This document shows, one piece after another, positions 35,425 to 43,069 of a stretch of 43,470 nt of DNA (within the stretch, counting starts at the first letter, position 1; every line of letters starts with the position of its first letter). The stretch spans positions 1-43,470 of the forward strand of contig DHWV01000076.1 in assembly GCA_002413355.1 (NCBI GenBank), read 5' to 3'. The position numbers and the translations under genes were made by a program. A model generated the notes under the pieces. It saw only the letters and a list, made by a program, of their open reading frames with translations. It made no database searches and was not told where the DNA came from. This DNA comes from Desulfobulbaceae bacterium UBA5173. Its GTDB lineage: Bacteria; Desulfobacterota; Desulfobulbia; Desulfobulbales; Desulfobulbaceae.

Positions 35425-35826
35425 ATGATGAAGTCATCTTTTATGCTGGCGGTACCGTCGAACAACCCGGGCGGTTTGGCAGCGGGAATTTCCGGCCATT
35501 TCGGCCATTGTGATCTTTTTACATTGATCACCATCCAAGAAGGAAAAATCGCCTCTGTTGACACCGTGGCCAATCTGGAGCATGGCGCAGGCGGCTGCGT
35601 GGCTCCGGTTCATCTGCTGCGGGACAAAGGCGTGGGGGCAATTGTGGTCGGCGGCCTTGGTGCACGGCCGATGCAGGCCTTTGCCGATGCAGGCATCGCG
35701 GTGTATTACGCTGATCAAAGCAGCCTGAAGGATGTTGAGGCGGCAGCCAGCGGCCTGCTGGCAGGGCAATTTCCGCAAATGCGGCCAGATCAGGTCTGCA
35801 AGGGCGACGGACACTGCCAGCACTGA
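35425..35826 (+). CDS. NifX/NafY-type dinitrogenase iron-molybdenum-cofactor-binding domain protein
   Basis: The 133-aa protein is a single NifX/NifB-C-type domain: AVPSNNPGG, GISGHFGHCDLFTL, HGAGGCVAPVHLL, IVVGGLGARPMQAF and AGIAVYY. Two in-frame ATGs follow GGAGAAAC; the first is used. Such small proteins bind FeMo-co or related Fe-S clusters in nitrogen fixers, but stand-alone forms are widespread in anaerobes without nitrogenase and have no firm function. The tail CKGDGHCQH adds two Cys and two His. It is followed six bases later by a DUF134 gene, a pairing often seen in anaerobes. Confidence 0.87.
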   Translation: MMKSSFMLAVPSNNPGGLAAGISGHFGHCDLFTLITIQEGKIASVDTVANLEHGAGGCVAPVHLLRDKGVGAIVVGGLGARPMQAFADAGIAVYYADQSSLKDVEAAASGLLAGQFPQMRPDQVCKGDGHCQH

Positions 35827-35832
35827 GACCGC

Positions 35833-36159
35833 ATGTCGCCACGCCCTCGAAAAAAACGCTGCTGCGAAGGCGGCTGCCTCTGTCAAGCCTTCAAGCCCAA
35901 CGGTATTCCGCTGCGCAATCTCCGGCAGATCCCTCTGTTTCGGGACGAACTGGAGGCACTCAAGCTCTGCGATTTGGAAGGACTTTTTCAGGAACAGGCC
36001 GGAGAACGAATGGGAGTTTCCAGAGGCACGGTTCAGCGGCTTCTCGCCTCTGCCCGCCGGAAGACTGCTGATGCGCTGGTCTGCGGCGCAGCTCTTCTTA
36101 TTGGCGACGATGAAGAATCCTCAGCGGCTGTGTGCGCAGAACAGGAGCCTTTTTCCTGA
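35833..36159 (+). CDS. DUF134 (UPF0251) family DNA-binding protein
   Basis: The 108-aa protein has the family start SPRPRKKR, a Cys-containing segment (CCEGGCLC), the conserved FKPNGIPLRNL and EALKLCDLEGLFQEQAGERMG, and a sigma70-region-4-like HTH (MGVSRGTVQRLLASARRK). The family is predicted to bind DNA and regulate the neighbouring NifX-like genes, with the cysteines as a possible metal site. Same operon as the NifX-like gene. Experimental data on the family are scarce, so the regulatory role is inferred. Confidence 0.87.
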   Translation: MSPRPRKKRCCEGGCLCQAFKPNGIPLRNLRQIPLFRDELEALKLCDLEGLFQEQAGERMGVSRGTVQRLLASARRKTADALVCGAALLIGDDEESSAAVCAEQEPFS

Positions 36160-36606
36160 TCTGCGCGTCAGTGCGCATTTCCGGCAAAATCACAAATCCC
36201 CCCGCAGAAATTCCTCGTTTCGTCACCAGCACATGCCGCTTTCAATCCGTAGAAATATTTTTCTGGCTTGAAAGTCATATTCCCAGAAGCATTCACCCTG
36301 ATATATTGCGCAGCGTCGTATGCGGATGGTACAGCAGGCAGAGACAGGAAGCTGTCCGCAAGATAAATTTTCAATGAATCTCATGAGCGAGATTATATTC
36401 ATGCCGAGATAGCACGCTGTCTGATCCGGGCAAAAACCGTTCGGCTCGCCGCAAAAAACGCTTGACAGGGTATTCGCATCTCTCTAATCTGGCTGCAACC
36501 TATTCCGTGTCTTCAAATGAATTTGCCTTGCCACATGCAAATGCCAATCTTTCAAAAAGAAGCCGCCTCAGCACTCTGACTCCACAAAATCATAGCAACC
36601 AACACT
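36160..36606. other. 447-bp intergenic region before rsfS
   Basis: AT-richer than its surroundings. It holds an imperfect hairpin at about 36375-36401 (core AATCTC at 36377-36382 with GAGATT at 36389-36394) and the rsfS promoter at 36462. A minus-strand frame at 36168-36374 would encode 68 residues from a TTG without a good ribosome site and is not called. No RNA gene was recognised; an unannotated small RNA is possible. Confidence 0.4.
36462..36490 (+). promoter_or_regulatory. promoter of the rsfS-gpmI operon
   Basis: Consensus TTGACA (36462-36467), 17-base spacer, TAATCT (36485-36490). The leader to the ATG at 36607 would be about 110 nt. Confidence 0.7.
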
Positions 36607-37011
36607 ATGCAACAACTGAAAAAAGAATACCGCGAGCACAGCACAATTGATCTGGCCGCTGTCTGCGCCCGCATCGCCCTGGACACCAAGGCGGAAGACC
36701 TCGTGGTTCTGGACGTGCGCGGCCAATCCTCCTTCACTGACTGCTTCCTGATCATGAGCGGCCGCTCGACCCGCCATGTGCAGGCACTGGCCGAAGCCAT
36801 CGAGTCGGAGCTGAACTCGAAGCGGATCAGCAGCCAGCACGCCGAGGGCTTGCAGGAAGGACTCTGGGTGCTGCTCGATTTCGGCGATGTGGTCGTGCAT
36901 GTTTTCTACAAAGACCAGCGCGAGTTCTACGATCTGGAAGGCTTGTGGCATGACGCGCCCCGCTTGGATGTGGAGAAAGATTTGGGCGTTGAGGTGAAGG
37001 AGGACAAATGA
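36607..37011 (+). CDS. rsfS: ribosome silencing factor RsfS
   Basis: The 134-aa protein has the RsfS/YbeB motifs KAEDLVVLDVRGQSSFTDCF, IMSGRSTRHVQALAEAIE, and the C-terminal WVLLDFGDVVVHVFYKDQREFYDLEGLW. It binds uL14 on the 50S subunit and blocks subunit joining under starvation. The stop overlaps the ATG of gpmI (ATGA, 37008-37011), an order common in Desulfobacterota; the more usual neighbour nadD is not here. Confidence 0.95.
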   Translation: MQQLKKEYREHSTIDLAAVCARIALDTKAEDLVVLDVRGQSSFTDCFLIMSGRSTRHVQALAEAIESELNSKRISSQHAEGLQEGLWVLLDFGDVVVHVFYKDQREFYDLEGLWHDAPRLDVEKDLGVEVKEDK

Positions 37012-38567
37012 TGGCGGCAGGCAGACCTGTGGTTTTGGCGATTCTCGACGGCTGGGGCGTTGCTCCGGCTTCTCCGGCCAACGCGGTTGCTGTGGCCTGC
37101 ACGCCGAACATGGACAAATGGGCCGCCGAGTATCCTTATACGACGCTGACGGCGCACAACGGCGCGGTCGGCCTGCCGGAAGGACAGATGGGCAATTCTG
37201 AGGTCGGCCATCTCAACATTGGCGCAGGCCGGGTGGTCTATCAGGATTACACTCGCATCAGCCGGGCCATTGCGCTGGGCGAATTTGCCAAGAATCCGGT
37301 GTTGACTGCCGTGCTGGACAAGGTCAAAGCCGCAGGCAGCCGGGTGCATTTCTGCGGCCTGCTTTCTGACGGCGGGGTGCATTCGCATCTCAGCCACTTG
37401 GCGGCTTTGCTGGAAATGGCGGCGGCCCGGAAGATCGAGGCCAAGCTGCACTGCTTCATGGACGGGCGCGACACGCCGCCGTCGAGCGGCGCAGGCTACA
37501 TGCGGCAGCTTCTGGAAATCATCAAACAGACCGGCTGCGGCCAGGTGGCGACCGTCTCAGGCCGCTATTGGGCGATGGACAGGGACACGCGCTGGGATCG
37601 CGTTGAAAAAGCGTGGCGGGCGATGATTGACGGGCAGGGCTTGTCTGCGGCTGATCCGCTTGACGCAGTGACAGCGGCCTACGCTCGCGGGGAGACGGAC
37701 GAATTCATCCAGCCGACGGTTTTAGACAAGACAGGCAGGATTCAGAACGGCGATGCGGTGGTCTTTTTCAATTTCCGCGCCGACCGGGTGCGCGAGCTGT
37801 GTCACGCCTTTGTAGATGCTGATTTCAAAGGCTTCGATGTCAGCCGCAGGCCCAAGCTGCTTGAATTAGTAACGATGACCGAATATGAGGCCGAGTTTCC
37901 TTTCCCGGTCGCTTTTCCGCCGCAGAACCTGAGCCGCATTCTTGGCGAGGAGGTGAGCAAGGCCGGGCTGCGCCAGCTGCGCATTGCCGAGACCGAGAAA
38001 TACGCCCATGTCACCTATTTTTTCAACGGCGGGCGGGAGGAGCCGTTTGCCGGCGAAGAGCGCATTCTGATTGAATCGCCGCGTGACGTGGCCACCTACG
38101 ATCTCAAACCGGCGATGAGCGCGAACGAAGTCGCCGACCGCCTACTGGAGGCGTTGGCCGAACCGCGCCATGAGCTGGTCATCCTCAACTTTGCCAACGG
38201 CGACATGGTCGGGCATACCGGCATCTTGGCTGCGGCGGTGCAGGCCTGCGAGACCGTTGACCGCTGCCTTGGCCGCATTGCCGGGCGGCTGCGCGAGCTG
38301 GGCGGCATCCTTGTCATCACCGCCGATCACGGCAACGCCGAGGTGATGGTCAACCCGGAAACCGGCGGGCCGCACACCGCGCACACGCTCAACCCGGTGC
38401 CCTTCATCCTTGTCAGCGAGGAGCACAAAGGCCGCAGCCTGAAGAGCGGCGGTGCACTTAAGGATATTGCCCCGACTTTGATGAGCCTGCTTGGGCTGAA
38501 GCAGCCGGGGGAGATGGAGGGGGAAGCACTGCTTGGTGACAAGAAATGCCTTTTGAGAATCTGCTGA
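37008..38567 (+). CDS. gpmI: 2,3-bisphosphoglycerate-independent phosphoglycerate mutase
   Basis: The 519-aa enzyme interconverts 3- and 2-phosphoglycerate in glycolysis and gluconeogenesis. Visible signatures are ILDGWG at the N-terminus (metal-binding Asp), GQMGNSEVGHLNIGAGR with the phosphorylated Ser, GLLSDGGVHSH, FMDGRDTPP, VATVSGRYWAMDRD and the C-terminal metal site ITADHGNAE followed by GPHTAHT. Length is normal for the two-manganese type. It is translationally coupled to rsfS; its last 22 bases overlap the start of the next gene. Confidence 0.96.
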   Translation: MMAAGRPVVLAILDGWGVAPASPANAVAVACTPNMDKWAAEYPYTTLTAHNGAVGLPEGQMGNSEVGHLNIGAGRVVYQDYTRISRAIALGEFAKNPVLTAVLDKVKAAGSRVHFCGLLSDGGVHSHLSHLAALLEMAAARKIEAKLHCFMDGRDTPPSSGAGYMRQLLEIIKQTGCGQVATVSGRYWAMDRDTRWDRVEKAWRAMIDGQGLSAADPLDAVTAAYARGETDEFIQPTVLDKTGRIQNGDAVVFFNFRADRVRELCHAFVDADFKGFDVSRRPKLLELVTMTEYEAEFPFPVAFPPQNLSRILGEEVSKAGLRQLRIAETEKYAHVTYFFNGGREEPFAGEERILIESPRDVATYDLKPAMSANEVADRLLEALAEPRHELVILNFANGDMVGHTGILAAAVQACETVDRCLGRIAGRLRELGGILVITADHGNAEVMVNPETGGPHTAHTLNPVPFILVSEEHKGRSLKSGGALKDIAPTLMSLLGLKQPGEMEGEALLGDKKCLLRIC

Positions 38568-39085
38568 ATATTTCTGTCCAGAAAGATTGGGTTGACTATC
38601 TTTCTGCTATGCTGACACCAACGGTGGCAATATTTGGTCTGTATATTGGCTATAGACAATGGCGCACAGAGGAAACGAAACTCAGGCATGAGCTGTTTGA
38701 AAGACGGTATAAGCAGTTTGATGCAGTGGTGAAGTTTATAAACTCAATACTATATGAAGATAATATGACCAATGATGGTCTGATGAAATTTTTATCTAAA
38801 ACCGAAGGGATGAATTTCATCTTTGATGAAGAAATAGATCAATTTATTGATAAGCATATATTTAAGCTATATATGGAGTTGCGTAACAGCGACCCTCCTC
38901 TGATATCACCGTTTGATGAGAAAATTGACTTGGGAAAAAACCACCGTACCGAACTTGAAAGAAATTTACAGAAATTTACAGAGAAAACGCTGAAGTATAT
39001 GCAGCTCGAGCAACCTTCTCTGCCAAAGAAGCTATGGCAACATTTAGCAGCTCTTTGGGAAAAGATACAGAAGGCGGCGGAGTAA
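38546..39085 (+). CDS. AT-rich single-span membrane protein of unknown function
   Basis: The 179-aa protein has one hydrophobic segment near the N-terminus (about 20-37, TPTVAIFGLYIGYRQW) followed by a long, charged cytoplasmic helical region (KLRHELFERRYKQFDAVVKF onward). The pattern of one helix, then YRQW and LFxRRY, is shared by a group of hypothetical proteins that turn up in accessory regions, some near defence genes; I cannot give a function. Base composition is clearly more AT-rich than gpmI and the phosphatase on either side, and codon use differs, pointing to recent transfer. The ATG lies inside the end of gpmI and lacks a strong ribosome site; an ATG at 38609 is an alternative. Confidence 0.65.
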   Translation: MPFENLLNISVQKDWVDYLSAMLTPTVAIFGLYIGYRQWRTEETKLRHELFERRYKQFDAVVKFINSILYEDNMTNDGLMKFLSKTEGMNFIFDEEIDQFIDKHIFKLYMELRNSDPPLISPFDEKIDLGKNHRTELERNLQKFTEKTLKYMQLEQPSLPKKLWQHLAALWEKIQKAAE

Positions 39086-39135
39086 GCAGCAACCTGTTTA
39101 ACCTGAAACTACGCAACAACATTCCCTTAGAAAAA

Positions 39136-39891
39136 ATGCCTGTTTCAGATTCAACCTGCATCATCGGCGACATCCACGGTTGCAGCGACGCGCTGGCCGA
39201 ACTCCTGCCATTGATTGAAAATCGGGCGGAGTCCTTTGTTTTTCTTGGAGATTATATTGACCGTGGCCCGGACTCCAAAGGCGTGATTGAGCTGATTTTC
39301 CGCTTCCGCCAGCGGCATCCCAAAACCATCACTCTGATGGGCAATCATGAAATGATGCTGCTGGAGTATCTCAACGGGCACGATGAGGACTTTTTCCTCG
39401 GCGCAGGCGGCATGGAAACGCTGGCCAGCTACGGTCTCAGCCCGGACGCAGGCCCGGAAAGCGTGGCGGCGCAGCTACCGCCGGAGCATCTGGAATTTTT
39501 CAACGGGTTGCCTATTCTCTGGGAAGACCGGCACGGCTACTATGTTCATGCCGGTCTTGAGCCAGGCGTGCATCCCAGTCGTCAGGCCGCCGCCTGCTGC
39601 CTTTGGATCCGGGACGAGTTCATCCGCAGTATGCACCGCTTTGAAAAACCGGTGATTTTCGGCCACACGGTATTCAAAAAACCTTTGGTGCAGCGGAACA
39701 AAATCGGCATAGATACCGGCGCGGTTTATGGCGGCAGATTGACCGCCCTGCTCCTGCCGGAGCACGAATTTATTTCGGTCGCCGCGCCGAAATGCTCAGA
39801 GCGGCCAGAATTCGCGGGCGATGAGAATGGCTTGGTCGAGGGACGGACATTTGGCTTTGGTCTGCGCAAATTCCTCCGCTTGTTCCGCTGA
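39136..39891 (+). CDS. PPP-family serine/threonine protein phosphatase-like metallophosphatase
   Basis: The start is placed at the ATG at 39136, just before the first motif; an upstream frame start at 39034 would overlap the previous gene. The 251-aa protein has the PPP motifs GDIHGC (residues about 13-18), GDYIDRGPDS, GNHEMM, and the later metal ligands in YVHAG and FGHTVF, ending with IDTGAVYGG. This is the bacterial lambda-phosphatase/PrpA-like layout, a two-metal enzyme that removes phosphate from proteins or acts on dinucleotides such as Ap4A; the HAGL and GHT elements do not settle which. Its last 96 bases overlap, antisense, the end of the convergent deacetylase gene. Confidence 0.87.
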   Translation: MPVSDSTCIIGDIHGCSDALAELLPLIENRAESFVFLGDYIDRGPDSKGVIELIFRFRQRHPKTITLMGNHEMMLLEYLNGHDEDFFLGAGGMETLASYGLSPDAGPESVAAQLPPEHLEFFNGLPILWEDRHGYYVHAGLEPGVHPSRQAAACCLWIRDEFIRSMHRFEKPVIFGHTVFKKPLVQRNKIGIDTGAVYGGRLTALLLPEHEFISVAAPKCSERPEFAGDENGLVEGRTFGFGLRKFLRLFR

Positions 39892-40857
39892 GAGATTGAC
39901 CGGCCAGCCTGCGATTGGCTCGCCGGACAGCTCCCCTAACACAGCGAGCGCGCCGTCACGCACCGCGTTCAGATTGTAGCCGCCTTCCAGCGTCACCAGC
40001 AGCTTGCCGCCGCAGACTTCCGCCGCTGCCTCCACCATCTTCCGGGTCATCCAAGCGATGCCTGCCGGTGTCACCTGCATGTCGCCAAGCGGATCGCCTT
40101 TGCAGATGTCAAAGCCGCAGGAGATAAGAATCAGCTCCGGCTGATAGGCCCGCGCCACCGGAACTACCAGCTCATTGAAAATTCGGGCATATTCCAAGTC
40201 ACCTTGTCCGCCCGGCAGCGGCACATTGACCGTATAGCCTTCAGCTTTGTCCGTGCCGTTCTCCAGCGCGGCTCCGGTGCCGGGGTAATAGGGATATTTG
40301 TGGATGGAGAGATAGAGCACTTCCCGCATGTCATGGAAGCTCTCCTGCGTGCCGTTACCGTGGTGCAAATCCCAGTCAATAATCATGATCCGCTTCAGGC
40401 CCAGCTCGCGCAAGGCCCAGCGGGCGGCCACCGCAACGTTGTTGTAGAGGCAGAAGCCCATCGCATTTTCCTGCTCGGCATGATGACCAGGGGGGCGCAC
40501 CAGACAGAAGGCGTTGTCAATCTCGCCGCTGAACAGGCGGCGGATGCCGTCCACCAGCGCGCCGACCGCCAGACAGGCCGCTTCATGCGAGCGGGCCGAA
40601 GCATGGGTGTCAGGATCGAGGGCCATAGTCTCATGCCCCTGCGTGGCCGCCACCCGTCGCACCAGCTCGGCTGAATGATTGAGTCGCAGCACGTCCGCAT
40701 CTGCGGGGCCGAACTGCGGGCGAAGAAAACGGCTACCAAGGCCGTCCTTGTCCAGCGCGTCATAAATCACCCGCAGCCGGTCGGGCGATTCGGGATGACC
40801 GTAGCCCGGCTGGTGCTGCAAGAAAAGATCATCCCGATATACTGCTGTTCTGCGCAT
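39796..40857 (-). CDS. histone-deacetylase-family amidohydrolase
   Basis: The ATG at 40857 follows GGAGG (40869-40865). The 353-aa enzyme has the HDAC/AcuC/acetylpolyamine amidohydrolase core: GHPESPDR, VRPPGHHAEQENAMGFC with the catalytic His pair, IDWDLHHGNGTQ with zinc ligands Asp and His, SCGFDICKGDPLG with the third ligand, and TLEGGYNL. It removes acyl groups from lysine or polyamines; the class-II-like EGGYN supports this, but the substrate is unknown. The start overlaps the end of the 5-formyltetrahydrofolate cyclo-ligase gene by 29 bases, so both are in one operon. Its 3' end overlaps the phosphatase gene on the other strand by 96 bases. Confidence 0.9.
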   Translation of the reverse strand: MRRTAVYRDDLFLQHQPGYGHPESPDRLRVIYDALDKDGLGSRFLRPQFGPADADVLRLNHSAELVRRVAATQGHETMALDPDTHASARSHEAACLAVGALVDGIRRLFSGEIDNAFCLVRPPGHHAEQENAMGFCLYNNVAVAARWALRELGLKRIMIIDWDLHHGNGTQESFHDMREVLYLSIHKYPYYPGTGAALENGTDKAEGYTVNVPLPGGQGDLEYARIFNELVVPVARAYQPELILISCGFDICKGDPLGDMQVTPAGIAWMTRKMVEAAAEVCGGKLLVTLEGGYNLNAVRDGALAVLGELSGEPIAGWPVNLSAEQAEEFAQTKAKCPSLDQAILIAREFWPL

Positions 40858-41452
40858 CACGGTTCCTCCGGCAGTCATATATCTGTTCTTCTGTCACAAG
40901 CATATCCATGAGCTGATCGTGGGCCTCCAGCGGTAGCTGATCAGCCAGTTGCATCTCGTAGGCCAACGCGAGCCGCACCGCCTGCGGCGCGGCTTGGCTG
41001 AGAAAGCGATCGTAGAAGCCGCCGCCGTAGCCGAGCCTGCCGCCGAGCCGGTCAAAAACGGAGCCAGGTACCACGGCAAGATCAATCTCCGCCGGATTCA
41101 CTGCCGCCCGCTCCGCCTGTTCCTTGGTCGGCTCCAGAATGCCGAAGCAGCCCGGCGCAAGCTGGCTGGCCGGGTCAGTGATCCGCACCGCCAGTAGCCT
41201 GCTTTCCTTGCGCAGCGTGAGCGGCACAGAGACCGTCTTGCCAACAGCAAGAAAATGCTCAAGCAGCGGCATGGTCTCCACCTCGCTGCGGAAATGAATA
41301 TAGAGAAAAATATGCTCCGCCGCCGAGCAGGCCGAATGGGCCAGCAGCAGCGAGCGGATGCGGCAGCTTTTTTCCGCCCGGCTGACCGGAGTAATCCGAT
41401 CGCGGGCGGCGAGCATGGTTCGGCGGAGAAGACAGGCACCTGAATCGTTCAT
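40829..41452 (-). CDS. 5-formyltetrahydrofolate cyclo-ligase
   Basis: The 207-aa protein has the family features: a basic N-terminal helix (LLRRTMLAARDRI), FLYIHFRSEVET (substrate strand), LAPGCFGILEP and the phosphate-loop signature VPGSVFDRLGGRLGYGGGFY. It converts 5-formyl-THF to 5,10-methenyl-THF with ATP. The ATG at 41452 is chosen because the family begins close to this point; the frame extends to 41506 without a ribosome site. First gene of an operon with the deacetylase, an order I know no functional reason for. Confidence 0.9.
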   Translation of the reverse strand: MNDSGACLLRRTMLAARDRITPVSRAEKSCRIRSLLLAHSACSAAEHIFLYIHFRSEVETMPLLEHFLAVGKTVSVPLTLRKESRLLAVRITDPASQLAPGCFGILEPTKEQAERAAVNPAEIDLAVVPGSVFDRLGGRLGYGGGFYDRFLSQAAPQAVRLALAYEMQLADQLPLEAHDQLMDMLVTEEQIYDCRRNRDAQNSSISG

Positions 41453-41615
41453 GGGATGAATGATGCCCTTAAAATAGAAAAATCGCAATGCCCAAAAAAG
41501 AGACATTGCCCCTTCTGCCGCTCAAGCTGGCCACCGGCAGGAATGAAAAACGCATTTTTTCATCCTCCCCTAATCGTTCTCTAACAAACCTTAGGCATAG
41601 TTTCGCACGACACCA

Positions 41616-41644
41616 TTGAACTCTGCACAGGAGTTGTTTATTGT
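41616..41644 (+). promoter_or_regulatory. putative promoter of the pst operon
   Basis: TTGAAC (41616-41621), 17-base spacer, TATTGT (41639-41644). I looked for a PhoB box near the -35 and saw no convincing pair of TGTCA-like repeats, so phosphate control is expected from the genes but not seen here. Confidence 0.4.
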
Positions 41645-41680
41645 GGCAGAATACGGTCAACCACAAGCAAGGAAATCATC

Positions 41681-42733
41681 ATGAAGCTGAATGCAATTCG
41701 TTGGATGGCGGCCGCCGCTGCTGTCATTGCCGCCATGAACACCGCTCCGGCTGGAGCGCAAAGCCTGAACGGCGCAGGCGCGTCCTTCCCTGCACCCGTG
41801 TATGCGCAGTGGGCGTATCAATACAAAGAGCTGAGCAAGGTGCAGGTGAATTATCAGTCCATCGGCTCTGGCGGCGGCATTGCCCAGATCAAGGCCAAGA
41901 CCGTAGATTTTGGGGCCAGCGACGCGCCCTTGCAAAAAAGCCAGCTCGATGAGGGCGATCTGGTGCAGTTTCCCCTGATCATGGGCGGCGTGGTGCCGGT
42001 TGTCAACGTGGACGGCGTGACCGCAGGCAAGCTGATCCTCAGCAACGCCTTGGTGGCGGACATCTTCCTCGGCAAGATCACAAAATGGAACGACGCAGCC
42101 ATTGCCGGGCTGAACAAAGGCCTCGCTCTGCCGGACAAAGACATCACCGTAGTGCGCCGCTCGGACGGCTCCGGTACCACCAACATCTTCACTGATTATT
42201 TAGCCAAGGTCTCGGTGCGCTGGAAAGAGGATATCGGCGTGGGCAAGACTGTCAACTGGCCGGTTGGCGTAGGTGCGAAAGGCAATGAGGGCGTGGCCGC
42301 GCAGGTGCGGCAGATCAGCGGCTCCATCGGCTATGTCGAATACGCTTACGCGGTGCAGGGCAAAATGAGCTTTGTCAAGCTGATCAACCGCGAGGGCGGC
42401 GAAGTGTCCCCGTCCATCGCTTCGTTCCAAGCGGCTGCGGCCAATGCGGACTGGAAGCCGGAGCAGGGTTTCGCCCTTTTCCTGACCGATCAGCCGGGCA
42501 AGGAAAGCTGGCCGATCACCGGTGCATCGTATATTCTGGTGCAAAAAAAACAGGCTAAAGCGGACATTGCCCAAGCCATGCTCAAGTTCTTTGACTGGTG
42601 CTACAAGCACGGCAAGGAGACTGCCGAGAAGCTGCATTATGTGGCCATGCCGGACAATGTAGCGCAGTTAGTTGAGGCGACGTGGGCCAAAGAGATCACG
42701 GCGGACGGCAAGCCGGTTTGGCCTGCGCAATAA
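41681..42733 (+). CDS. pstS: phosphate ABC transporter substrate-binding protein PstS
   Basis: The 350-aa precursor has a signal peptide (about 1-26, cleavage after PAGA) and the PstS motifs LNGAGASFPAPVY, YQSIGSGGGIAQI, DFGASDAPL, VVRRSDGSGTTNIFTDYL and GSIGYVEYAYA, which form the phosphate pocket. It is a periplasmic (not lipidated) high-affinity phosphate binder that feeds PstCAB. ATG behind AAGGAAA. It is followed by a small unknown gene and then pstC. Confidence 0.96.
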   Translation: MKLNAIRWMAAAAAVIAAMNTAPAGAQSLNGAGASFPAPVYAQWAYQYKELSKVQVNYQSIGSGGGIAQIKAKTVDFGASDAPLQKSQLDEGDLVQFPLIMGGVVPVVNVDGVTAGKLILSNALVADIFLGKITKWNDAAIAGLNKGLALPDKDITVVRRSDGSGTTNIFTDYLAKVSVRWKEDIGVGKTVNWPVGVGAKGNEGVAAQVRQISGSIGYVEYAYAVQGKMSFVKLINREGGEVSPSIASFQAAAANADWKPEQGFALFLTDQPGKESWPITGASYILVQKKQAKADIAQAMLKFFDWCYKHGKETAEKLHYVAMPDNVAQLVEATWAKEITADGKPVWPAQ

Positions 42734-42744
42734 AGAGGTGTCAG

Positions 42745-43005
42745 ATGAGCAAAGGCAAAGATAAGGGCAAAACGGAGCTGGAGCCGCTTAAGGCGGCAGA
42801 GCAGAAGGAAGATGTCCCGGCCATTAACGTGCAGTTCATTGCTGAGCTGGGCGACAAACTGGCGAAACGGGAACGCTACGAGCAGCTTTCCGGCCTTGAG
42901 GCGGTCTATTATTACCTGACCCAGAAGCACCATTGGATGCCTAAACGGGTCAGATCAATGCGCTTGCACGATATTTATTTCTGCCTGAAGGAAGAACGGG
43001 TATAA
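42745..43005 (+). CDS. small protein of unknown function between pstS and pstC
   Basis: The 86-aa protein starts at the ATG at 42745, with AGAGG about seven bases upstream and 11 bases after the pstS stop; an upstream frame start at 42682 lies inside pstS. It is highly charged, with a Lys/Glu-rich disordered start (about 1-25) and a helical C-terminal part containing LSGLEAVYYYLTQKHHWMP. There is no signal peptide, so it is cytoplasmic although its neighbours are transport components. I do not recognise the family. The position between pstS and pstC suggests a role in phosphate uptake or its regulation, by context only. Confidence 0.7.
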   Translation: MSKGKDKGKTELEPLKAAEQKEDVPAINVQFIAELGDKLAKRERYEQLSGLEAVYYYLTQKHHWMPKRVRSMRLHDIYFCLKEERV

Positions 43006-43028
43006 TCGCTGTTCATGCCAGAACAACA

Positions 43029-43059
43029 GGGGACGGAGCCGTCCCCTTCTTCCTCTTTT
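43029..43059 (+). terminator. intrinsic terminator/attenuator inside the pst operon
   Basis: GGGGACG (43029-43035) pairs with CGTCCCC (43040-43046) over a 4-base loop, followed by a T/C-rich tract TTCTTCCTCTTTT. It would release part of the transcripts after pstS and the small gene, so the binding protein is made in excess over the membrane subunits. Confidence 0.65.
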
Positions 43060-43069
43060 GAAGGCCGAT

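Noticed and set aside
35211..35573. N-terminal extension of the DUF4390 gene to 35573
   Set aside because: It runs antisense through the NifX-like gene and its promoter; the ATG at 35210 opens a proper signal peptide.
36168..36374. Minus-strand frame of 68 residues in the gap before rsfS, with several cysteines
   Set aside because: It starts at TTG without a ribosome site, resembles no family I know, and lies in AT-rich intergenic sequence. Too weak to call.
41507..41680. PhoB box before pstS
   Set aside because: No pair of TGTCA-like direct repeats with the usual 11-base spacing was convincing.
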